From DATGUA01 sp035301545 (GTDB lineage Bacteria > Bacillota > Clostridia > Tissierellales > Tissierellaceae), in the NCBI GenBank assembly GCA_035301545.1, contig DATGUA010000013.1, positions 1 to 15,728 of the forward strand: 15,728 bases of DNA, in the 5' to 3' direction. Below are positions 1-5,543 of the stretch, one piece after another. Position 1 is the first letter of the stretch. Each line of letters starts with the position of its first letter. The notes beneath the pieces are model-generated. The model did not search any database, had not been told where the DNA came from, and saw nothing but the letters and a program-made list of their open reading frames with translations. The position numbers were made by a program, and so were the translations under genes.

Positions 1-729
1 TTCAACTCCAAATGGAGATATCATTCCAGGATCTATAGCTTTCATATTTTGAACTATATTAGAAACTCCTCCACCTTTTATAAGTACCATACCTAATAAA
101 GCTATAGTAGCTATAGTCATTACTATACCTTGTAGAGCATCATTTAGTACTACCCCTCTATATCCTCCCATAGCTGTATGGATCACTACTGTAGCTCCAA
201 AAAATGCTAAAGCCACCATATAATCTAAACCTGTAGAACCTTGAAGTAGTCTTGCTGCTCCTATCCATTGAGCTGCCATAGCTGCTATTAAGAAAAATAT
301 AATAGACAGTGATGATATTATAACTACTGCATGACTTTCATATCTTACTCTTAAAAAATCTGTTATCGAATGAGCATCAATTTTTCTAGCTACTATAGAA
401 AATTTTTTACCTAAAACAGCTAATGTATAATAGCCTGTTGGCATCTGTGCCATAGCTAAAAATACCCAAGCCAATCCATGAGTATATGCACTTCCAGGAC
501 CACCTATGAAACTACCTGCACTTAAATAAGTAGCAACCAGAGTCATAGCTAATGCAAATCCACCTGTATTCCTTCCACCAGTCATATATTCTGCTATAAA
601 TCCTTTATCATCATCTACTTTAGATTGTTTAACCTTATTAAGTACTCTATATGAGTATATTCCAATTACATATATAAATATAAAATATATAATTATTGGT
701 AATAATACAGCAAAATTTACATTACGCAT
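1..729 (-). CDS. panF: Sodium/pantothenate symporter PanF, N-terminal half (cut by window edge)
   Basis: This is a sodium:solute symporter family membrane protein, predicted to import pantothenate with Na+. Exactly 243 codons from the start are visible, about half of the usual ~480 residues; the C-terminal half lies beyond position 1. The ATG at 729 follows GGAGG (737-741) by seven bases. The translation starts MRNVNFAVLLPIIIYF and contains the PanF-like stretches TGGRNTGGFALAMT, SAGSFIGGPGSAYTHGLAWV and VLGKKFSIVARKIDA, then AAQWIGAARLLQG, TAMGGYRGVVLNDALQG and repeated hydrophobic segments. These match what I remember of E. coli PanF (SFIGGPG, LGKKF, GGARLL, VLNDTMQG). The YhdT-type gene immediately upstream is the usual partner and strengthens the call; its stop codon ends five bases before this ATG. 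Substrate is inferred from the family and not proved here; other SSS substrates remain possible. Confidence 0.88.
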   Translation of the reverse strand, partial: MRNVNFAVLLPIIIYFIFIYVIGIYSYRVLNKVKQSKVDDDKGFIAEYMTGGRNTGGFALAMTLVATYLSAGSFIGGPGSAYTHGLAWVFLAMAQMPTGYYTLAVLGKKFSIVARKIDAHSITDFLRVRYESHAVVIISSLSIIFFLIAAMAAQWIGAARLLQGSTGLDYMVALAFFGATVVIHTAMGGYRGVVLNDALQGIVMTIATIALLGMVLIKGGGVSNIVQNMKAIDPGMISPFGVE

Positions 730-733
730 ACTA

Positions 734-1087
734 TTACCTCCTACTTCTTTCATTCTTTAAATATTCTTCTGCATCTTCTTTAGTAAATTTATTTAAAGGC
801 ATGTCTTTAAAACCTTTATTGACCATAACAAATGTCAATATTATAAATACAAGTCCACCTAAAACAGAACTCATAAAAAACCATGACGGAAATCCTAAAA
901 TATAAGAATATTCACTTACCGGCCTATCCCCTAATCCATACCCAAAAGCAAACCACCAAATTAAATTTCCTATTCCTAATAATACCCCATATATAGCTTC
1001 TCTGTTACATTGTTTATATCTAGGATCTTCATAAAAACCTTCTTCATTTAATTCCAATTGATCCTTATCTCCATCTCTCTCTTTCAT
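734..1087 (-). CDS. YhdT/DUF997-family small membrane protein
   Basis: This 117-residue membrane protein of the YhdT (DUF997) type is found upstream of panF in many bacteria; its exact role is unknown. It has a soluble acidic N-terminus (1-30) with DPRYKQCNREA, as in the family. Two hydrophobic segments follow, at about 32-51 (containing NLIWWFAFGYGLG) and 68-90, joined by a segment with the family-like LGFPSWFF. The tail is charged. The ATG at 1087 follows AAAGGAG at good spacing. Its stop codon lies inside the spacer between the panF ribosome site and the panF ATG, so the two are almost certainly cotranscribed and translationally coupled. The length is slightly longer than the usual 80-100 residues because of the charged ends. 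Family call is firm; function as a symporter accessory protein is inference from context. Confidence 0.85.
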   Translation of the reverse strand: MKERDGDKDQLELNEEGFYEDPRYKQCNREAIYGVLLGIGNLIWWFAFGYGLGDRPVSEYSYILGFPSWFFMSSVLGGLVFIILTFVMVNKGFKDMPLNKFTKEDAEEYLKNERSRR

Positions 1088-1244
1088 TTCACATTTCTCC
1101 TTTACAACTATAATTTAATTATTAGTCATTCAGATAATTTTCCATTAATTTCTTTAATATATTTTCCATTTCAAATATTACTGTATAAAAATTATCCTAA
1201 ACTTCTTTTTAAAGATTTAATCAGTCCTCTAATTATATAGATTT

Positions 1245-1424
1245 TTAAAGGATTCTGCAAATAAGATTAGTAGTTCTACTTTCATCAATTTTTATATTAT
1301 ATTCTCTTAATATACCTGCTAGTCTTTTTCCTATTTTAAATACATTATCTTTTTCTTTCCTACCTTCATATGATTATCCTGGATCTTTACCTCCATGACC
1401 ATAATCAAAACACAATCTAACCAT
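1245..1424 (-). pseudogene. Remnant of an N-acetylmuramoyl-L-alanine amidase (Amidase_3), N-terminal fragment with internal stop
   Basis: This is a broken gene fragment. On the minus strand, ATG 1424 opens a frame beginning MVRLCFDYGHGGKDPG, the hallmark zinc-binding start of Amidase_3 cell-wall amidases (His of GHGG). Codon 17 (1374-1376) is a TAA stop. The same frame continues with SYEGRKEKDNVFKIGKRL and KIDESRTTN, which matches the family's E-K-D helix (second metal ligand Glu) and the 'T/DExRT' strand. The frame then ends at TAA 1245-1247 after 60 codons. A complete catalytic domain needs about 170-180 residues, so roughly two thirds is missing. A good ribosome site (GGGAGG, 1434-1439) still stands nine bases ahead of the ATG; an in-frame ATG at 1433 is too close to it. 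I see the rest of the domain nowhere in the window. A selenocysteine or other recoding role for the stop is unlikely, because the codon is TAA and the frame is truncated anyway. Confidence 0.72.
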
Positions 1425-1425
1425 A

Positions 1426-1482
1426 AAAATCATCCTCCCATTTATTCTATAGATTACATATAAAATAAGTGGGAGGATTTTA
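1426..1482 (-). terminator. Hairpin terminator after the AbgT-family gene
   Basis: On the minus strand, AAAATCCTCCCACTTATT (about 1464-1481) pairs with AATAAATGGGAGGATGATTTT (1425-1445). One side has a two-base bulge, there is one G-U pair, and the loop is about 17-18 bases. The second arm runs into ATTTTTATG. It lies 30 bases past the AbgT stop, so it should end that transcript. Its second arm also contains the ribosome site of the amidase remnant. Confidence 0.6.
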
Positions 1483-1509
1483 CTATCTTACTATCCTATT
1501 ATTTGTAAA

Positions 1510-3042
1510 TTAATAAAACATTCCAGCTCCTGGCCCTATTGGTAGTCCTAAAAAATACCATACAGCTATAGCTACTATCCAAATACTTAAAAACCCTAAT
1601 GAATAAGGTAACATTGTAGACACTACAGATCCTATTCCAGCATCTTCATCATATTTCTGAAAAAAAGCAACTGTTAACACAAAGAAAGGCATTAGTGGTG
1701 CTATTATATTTGTAGAAGAATCGCCTATTCTATAAGCTAATTGAGTAGCTTCTGGTGAAATTCCTAATTGCATAAACATTGGTACAAATATTGGAGCCAT
1801 CATAGCCCATTTTGCTGAATCTACTGCTATAAATATATTTATAAATGCTGTTAAAATTATAAATAATATTAATAATGGTAAACCTATTAAACCAATGCTT
1901 TGCAATAATTGTGCACCTTTTACAGATAATATAACTCCCATATTAGAATATTCAAAAGCTGAAGTAAATTGTGCTGCAAAGAAAATTAATACTATAAAAC
2001 TAGATAAACCAGATATTGATTTTTCCATTAACTCTATAATATCCTTCTCATTTTTAAGTGTTTTTGCTCCATATCCAAATGCGATACCTGGAATTAGAAA
2101 TAATAACATCATTATAATAATTATACTATCCATAAATGGTGAGCTTAATATTCCATTAGTTTCAGGATCTCTTAATAAACCATTTTGAGGTAAAACTAAT
2201 CCTAATACTATAGTTACAAATATAACAGTTGCTATAGCTGCGAATTTCATACCTCTTTTTTCATCTTCAGTTATTACCTCTGCCTCTTCACTAGTATCTT
2301 GTTTATATTCTGGAAGACGTGGTTCTATAATCTTGTCTGTTATAAATGTTCCTACTATTACTAATAAAAATGTTGATATAAACATAAAATACCAATTACC
2401 AATTGGTTGAACAACATAATCTGGATTTAAAGTTTGGGCTGCTGCAGTAGACATTCCTGCAAACATTGGATCATTACTACCAATTAATAAATTAGCACTC
2501 CAACCACCTGATACTCCTGCAAAAGCTGCTGACAAACCAGCTATTGGATGACGTCCAAATGCCATAAATAATATAGCCCCAAGTGGTACTAAAACAACAT
2601 ATCCTGTTGAACTTGCTATATTTGACATTATTCCTAAAAAAATAACTACTGAAGTTATTAACGCTTTAGGAGTATTTAGAGCAACCCTTCTCATTAATGC
2701 AGAAATCAATCCACTTCCATCAGCTACTCCAACTCCTAACATAATAGTCAAAACTGTTCCTAATGCAAAAAAACCAGTAAAATTACCTATGGCAGAAGTT
2801 AAAATATGAACTAATCCTTCCCTACTAATTAAATTCTGTACTTCAACATTCGTCTCTTGTAGCTCTCCATCTACTATTGCATCATAAGTCACATTAGTAC
2901 CTAGACTACTAAATACAAAAGATAATACTATTACTATTAAAAACAGTATAAAAAACAAAGTTGATGGGCTAGGTAGACCATTCCCAATTTTTTCAACACT
3001 ATCTAATATTCCTGCTGATAGTTTCTTGTCTTTCTTAGCCAT
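1510..3042 (-). CDS. AbgT-family transporter (p-aminobenzoyl-glutamate transporter type)
   Basis: This 510-residue polytopic inner-membrane protein belongs to the AbgT family, whose members import p-aminobenzoyl-glutamate (a folate breakdown product) or export antimetabolites such as sulfonamides. Family landmarks, in order, are: a soluble start followed by GNGLPSPSTLFF; the helix region GNFTGFFALGTVLTIMLGVGVADGSGLI; SNIASSTGYVVLVPLGAI; AGVSGGWSANLLIGSNDP; FIAVDSAKWAMMAPIFVP; and near the end RIGDSSTNIIAPLMPFF. The re-entrant hairpin motifs (SSTGYV and GDSSTN) are well kept, and length is normal (about 500-520). The ATG at 3042 follows AAGGAGG at good spacing. It is transcribed alone: a hairpin follows the stop, and the neighbouring upstream gene ends in its own strong hairpin. 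No AbgA/AbgB hydrolase lies beside it, so folate-fragment use cannot be inferred from context. Direction of transport is not readable from the sequence. Confidence 0.9.
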   Translation of the reverse strand: MAKKDKKLSAGILDSVEKIGNGLPSPSTLFFILFLIVIVLSFVFSSLGTNVTYDAIVDGELQETNVEVQNLISREGLVHILTSAIGNFTGFFALGTVLTIMLGVGVADGSGLISALMRRVALNTPKALITSVVIFLGIMSNIASSTGYVVLVPLGAILFMAFGRHPIAGLSAAFAGVSGGWSANLLIGSNDPMFAGMSTAAAQTLNPDYVVQPIGNWYFMFISTFLLVIVGTFITDKIIEPRLPEYKQDTSEEAEVITEDEKRGMKFAAIATVIFVTIVLGLVLPQNGLLRDPETNGILSSPFMDSIIIIMMLLFLIPGIAFGYGAKTLKNEKDIIELMEKSISGLSSFIVLIFFAAQFTSAFEYSNMGVILSVKGAQLLQSIGLIGLPLLILFIILTAFINIFIAVDSAKWAMMAPIFVPMFMQLGISPEATQLAYRIGDSSTNIIAPLMPFFVLTVAFFQKYDEDAGIGSVVSTMLPYSLGFLSIWIVAIAVWYFLGLPIGPGAGMFY

Positions 3043-3084
3043 TATAATTCCTCCTTAAAAATTTATATATTACTCATACCCTCT

Positions 3085-3090
3085 ATTATA
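3085..3090 (-). promoter_or_regulatory. Possible -10 box of the AbgT-family gene
   Basis: An exact minus-strand TATAAT lies 42 bases before the AbgT ATG, in the gap after the preceding terminator. No convincing TTGACA-like -35 sits 16-18 bases upstream (the best is TTAAAA at 21), so the assignment is weak. Confidence 0.3.
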
Positions 3091-3151
3091 CCCTATTATC
3101 ATCATATAACCTTTTAAGTATAAATAATAATTATTTATCTATTAAAACAAA

Positions 3152-3203
3152 TAAAATCCACTTAATTATTTTGTTTGAAAACAGAATAATTAAGTGGATT
3201 TTA
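3152..3203 (-). terminator. Strong hairpin terminator after the DUF4352-like gene
   Basis: The arms 3152-3170 and 3185-3203 form a perfect 19-bp inverted repeat (TAAAATCCACTTAATTATT), with further pairing possible inside the 14-base loop. On the minus strand the stem ends in TTTTA followed by TTTGTTTT. It lies about 30 bases past the stop at 3235 and separates that gene from the AbgT promoter region. Symmetry would let it work in either direction. Confidence 0.8.
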
Positions 3204-3234
3204 GTATTAAAAGCTTTAATTTCTTTTTATATAG

Positions 3235-3786
3235 TTAATCAAGAATTACAGTAATTACATCATTTTTAAATGCGTTACTTCTAATTTCTATTATATCTAT
3301 TTTTTTATCAAATGCTATATAACCCTTAGCCTTTTGTCCATCATTAAGTTTCTTTGTCCAAATATCCATAATCGAATCTCCTAAATCCTCTTCTACAAAA
3401 GGTATAGTATCACTTATCACTTCATTATCATCTGTTACCCCTTGCACATCTCCAGTAAATCTTAGATTATCTTTCTTAGAATTTATCGTTACATCAAGTA
3501 CTAAATATGATCCATTACCTGTTATCTCTTCTACTTCTCTCTGATTTTCAAATATTAAATCAAAATCTTTATAAGAAATAGTTTCACCTATTTTAAATTC
3601 CTCTTGCTCCTCCTGCCCTTCTTCCTTTTCTTCTTCCTCTTGATTTTCTGAACTACCAGAATCAGCTTTTGAACCTCCTGATGTTGGTTCTTCATCACCA
3701 GATCCTAATCCTACACCTAATACTACAATAATTGCAATAAGCCAAAACCAAACTCTTTTATAAAAAGGTTTTTTAGTCTTTGCCAT
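3235..3786 (-). CDS. Membrane-anchored protein with DUF4352-like immunoglobulin-fold domain
   Basis: This is a 183-residue predicted extracellular protein held by one N-terminal membrane segment. A basic start (MAKTKKPFYKR) is followed by a hydrophobic helix at about 12-30 with no lipobox cysteine, so it is an uncleaved anchor and not a lipoprotein. Residues 31-64 are a low-complexity Ser/Gly/Glu linker, very acidic between 48 and 63. Residues 65-183 begin FKIGETISYKDFDLIFENQ and continue with GSYLVLDVTINSKKDN and LNDGQKAKGYIAFD. This is the pattern of the DUF4352 beta-sandwich seen in many Firmicute surface proteins. The ATG at 3786 follows GGAGGG at good spacing. It is alone, bounded by hairpins on both sides. 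The family has no fixed function; a cell-envelope or stress role would be a guess. Confidence 0.75.
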   Translation of the reverse strand: MAKTKKPFYKRVWFWLIAIIVVLGVGLGSGDEEPTSGGSKADSGSSENQEEEEKEEGQEEQEEFKIGETISYKDFDLIFENQREVEEITGNGSYLVLDVTINSKKDNLRFTGDVQGVTDDNEVISDTIPFVEEDLGDSIMDIWTKKLNDGQKAKGYIAFDKKIDIIEIRSNAFKNDVITVILD

Positions 3787-3851
3787 AATCGATTCCCTCC
3801 TAAAATTAATATAGTTTAAATAATAAATTAAATATTTCTCCTCATAAAAAC

Positions 3852-3880
3852 AACTCCATTCTATAATACAAGATGGAGTT
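3852..3880 (-). terminator. Hairpin terminator after the Ser/Thr kinase gene
   Basis: AACTCCAT (3852-3859) and ATGGAGTT (3873-3880) form an 8-bp stem with a 13-base loop. On the minus strand the stem is followed by GTTTTTATG, a short U-tract. It lies about 30 bases beyond the kinase stop at 3911. Confidence 0.65.
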
Positions 3881-3910
3881 AAACTTTTGGTGTGCTATTA
3901 GCATACATAT

Positions 3911-4972
3911 TTAATTTGGTAACAAAATCCCGGTTATCATGAGCAACAAAAATGTATATAATACATATCCTGATAATCTTATTAATACACTTTCTGATCT
4001 TAGGACAGGCAACTTATATTTAATATTATTATAGTTACCATATAATAATGTTAAAGAAAATAAAAAACCTACAAAAACTACATCTTCAAATCTATCATTA
4101 AAAGCATTCCCTTCAGTCAAAGCACCTAATAAACCTAAAAATAAAATCATATACCAAGTCCAACTAATTACTTTCAATATAAGGGACTTAGATCTAAATC
4201 CTGGTAATTTAGGTATAACCGCATAATCAGAATTTCCCTTTTTAACATCGTATTTTTTCTTTTCCTTTAACAATGCATTTTTTAATTCATTCATATTTTG
4301 ATATCTTTTTTTAGAATCTAGCTCAATACATTTAGATATTATATTAGATAATTCACCTTCATACAGTTTATTTACTGGGATTTCTCCTACAAGCATTTTA
4401 TTCATAGTAACACCTAAAGAATAAATATCTGTCCGAATATCAGTTTGATTAAATCCAAATTGTTCCGGTGATGCATATCCATGAGTTCCTAGAATATGAG
4501 TATCAGTAGTTTGATCTTCTTTATGTATTCTAGCAATATCAAAATCTATTAGTTTTATAATCCCATCATTACTAAGCATTATATTAGACAATTTAATATC
4601 CCTATGTATTATAGCTGGAGTAATAGAATGTAATTTATCTAATATATCAGTTAATTGTAAAGTATATTTAATTACATTAAACTCAGAAATAGTTCCTATT
4701 TCAGATAATATATCTTTTAAAGAAGACCCATTTATATATTCTTCTATTACTATTAATTGATCATCTATCCTGATAAGATCATATATCTTAGGTATATTTC
4801 TAATAGATAAAGACTTTAATTTCTTATATATATTATATTTATCTTCATCTAATATCTTTTTAATATATATTTTATCATCAAGGCTACTTACTACAATATA
4901 TATCTTATCTTTAATTATCTCTACTACATCAGAGTAAGTAGATAATCGATAGTTCTCATTTAAATTTTCCAT
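3911..4972 (-). CDS. Hanks-type serine/threonine protein kinase with C-terminal membrane segments
   Basis: This predicted eukaryotic-type protein kinase has its catalytic domain at the N-terminus and a membrane region at the C-terminus. With start ATG 4972 it is 353 residues. An upstream in-frame ATG at 4981 abuts AAAGGA, whereas 4972 stands eight bases from it, so 4972 is preferred. Residue numbers below count from 4981. Visible motifs are the catalytic loop HRDIKLSN (126-133), DFD in place of DFG (146-148), the activation/P+1 segment GTHGYASPEQFG (165-176), and DIYSLGV (185-191). The ATP-anchoring lysine is probably K42 or K41 (IYIKKIL). There is no glycine in residues 1-84, so the usual glycine-rich loop is absent. 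Three hydrophobic segments lie at about 268-287, 298-314 and 331-354, with no extracellular PASTA domains. It is divergent from an HTH gene across a palindrome-bearing intergenic region. Substrates are unknown. Confidence 0.85.
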   Translation of the reverse strand: MENLNENYRLSTYSDVVEIIKDKIYIVVSSLDDKIYIKKILDEDKYNIYKKLKSLSIRNIPKIYDLIRIDDQLIVIEEYINGSSLKDILSEIGTISEFNVIKYTLQLTDILDKLHSITPAIIHRDIKLSNIMLSNDGIIKLIDFDIARIHKEDQTTDTHILGTHGYASPEQFGFNQTDIRTDIYSLGVTMNKMLVGEIPVNKLYEGELSNIISKCIELDSKKRYQNMNELKNALLKEKKKYDVKKGNSDYAVIPKLPGFRSKSLILKVISWTWYMILFLGLLGALTEGNAFNDRFEDVVFVGFLFSLTLLYGNYNNIKYKLPVLRSESVLIRLSGYVLYTFLLLMITGILLPN

Positions 4973-4993
4973 TAACTTCATCCTTTCATGGAA

Positions 4994-5015
4994 TTATGAT
5001 ACAATTATATCATAA
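4994..5015. promoter_or_regulatory. 22-bp palindrome, candidate operator in the kinase/HTH divergent promoter region
   Basis: TTATGATA (4994-5001) and TATCATAA (5008-5015) are perfect inverted repeats separated by six bases. They lie centrally in the short gap between the divergent kinase and HTH genes. A minus-strand TATAAT (5004-5009) falls inside the palindrome and is well placed as the kinase -10 box, 31 bases before ATG 4972. A protein bound here would occlude that promoter. The neighbouring HTH protein is the obvious candidate binder, but that is inference. With no U-tract at the kinase side and no upstream gene, a terminator role makes no sense. Confidence 0.5.
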
Positions 5016-5040
5016 ATAATATTTAAAAGAATAGAGTGAT

Positions 5041-5484
5041 ATGATGGAAAATAGATCAACAGAAGATCTTTCAAATATTTTAAACAATATTAAAAATAAA
5101 TCAGAATTACAAGATTATATAGATTCATCAAAATCTATCTATAAAAACCATAAACTTACTGAATACATACTAAAAATATGTGAGTCTAAAGGGTACAATA
5201 AAAGTAATATTATAAGAAATGCTGATATTAATAGAACCTATGGATATCAGATCTTAAATGGAAGTAGAGCACCTAGTAGAGATAAGATACTTCAAATATG
5301 TATAGGAAATAAATTTAATGTAGATGAAACTAATAGAACATTAACCTTAGGAAAATTAGGTATCTTATATCCTAAAAGCCCTAGAGATTCTGCTATTTTA
5401 TTTGCCTTAAAGCACAAATTAAATCTTATTAATACAAATCTCTTATTAGAGGAAAATAATTTAACACCTATAGGAGATATATAA
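5041..5484 (+). CDS. Small XRE-like helix-turn-helix protein, divergent from the kinase
   Basis: This 147-residue (or 146 from ATG 5044) predicted DNA-binding protein is the only clear plus-strand gene in the window. A polar N-terminal stretch (1-38) precedes a helix-turn-helix-like core at about 40-90: LTEYILKICESKGYNKSNII, then ADINRTYGYQILNGSRAPSRDKILQIC. The 'RTYGYQILNGSRAPSRDK' stretch is the recognition-helix region typical of a Firmicute HTH family that I recall next to Hanks-type kinases. A helical tail follows (LGKLGILYPKSPRDSAILFALKHKLNLINTN), also typical. The ribosome site is weak (GAGTG before ATGATG), so which ATG is used is open. There is no membrane segment. It could regulate the shared promoter region or be a phosphorylation target of the kinase; neither is shown by sequence alone. 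Confidence 0.8.
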   Translation: MMENRSTEDLSNILNNIKNKSELQDYIDSSKSIYKNHKLTEYILKICESKGYNKSNIIRNADINRTYGYQILNGSRAPSRDKILQICIGNKFNVDETNRTLTLGKLGILYPKSPRDSAILFALKHKLNLINTNLLLEENNLTPIGDI

Positions 5485-5496
5485 TTATTTAAATTA

Positions 5497-5530
5497 AAAA
5501 GAAGATAAAGTAAAATCTTTATCTTCTTTT
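5497..5530. terminator. Bidirectional hairpin terminator between HTH gene and P450 gene
   Basis: AAAAGAAGATAAAG (5497-5510) and CTTTATCTTCTTTT (5517-5530) are a perfect 14-bp inverted repeat around a six-base loop. It lies just past the plus-strand stop at 5484 and just past the minus-strand stop at 5544. The A-rich and T-rich ends let it terminate both converging transcripts. Confidence 0.85.
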
Positions 5531-5543
5531 ATTTATATTATAT

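Larger units (their letters stand above)
1088..1509. other. 422-bp stretch without an intact gene
   Basis: This stretch between the YhdT-type gene and the AbgT gene holds the amidase remnant (1245-1424) and the hairpin behind the AbgT gene (1426-1482). Positions 1088-1244 carry only short minus-strand frames of 13-24 codons broken by stops, plus the AAAGGAG ribosome site of the YhdT-type gene. The promoter of the yhdT-panF unit should lie here, but I see no convincing -35/-10 pair. Two imperfect copies of an ATGGAAAAT motif (minus strand, about 1136-1150 and 1161-1178) are the only other repeated element. Confidence 0.6.

Noticed and set aside
1122..1196. Minus-strand 24-codon frame ending MENILKKLMENYLND, possibly a C-terminal gene remnant
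   Set aside because: It is bounded by stops, has no ribosome site, joins the amidase remnant only through further stops, and is too short and Lys/Asn-rich to separate from chance in AT-rich DNA.
696..1240. Two plus-strand open frames (696-905 and 1058-1240)
   Set aside because: The first is antisense to panF/yhdT coding sequence. The second is a low-complexity Ile/Leu/Phe translation of AT-rich spacer without a ribosome site.
1895..2188. Plus-strand open frame of 97 codons
   Set aside because: It lies wholly inside the AbgT gene on the other strand, has no ribosome site, and its sequence is the antisense shadow of membrane-helix codons.
4981..5040. Reading the intergenic palindrome as a transcription terminator
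   Set aside because: Both flanking genes start here and none ends here, so there is nothing to terminate; an operator is the better reading.
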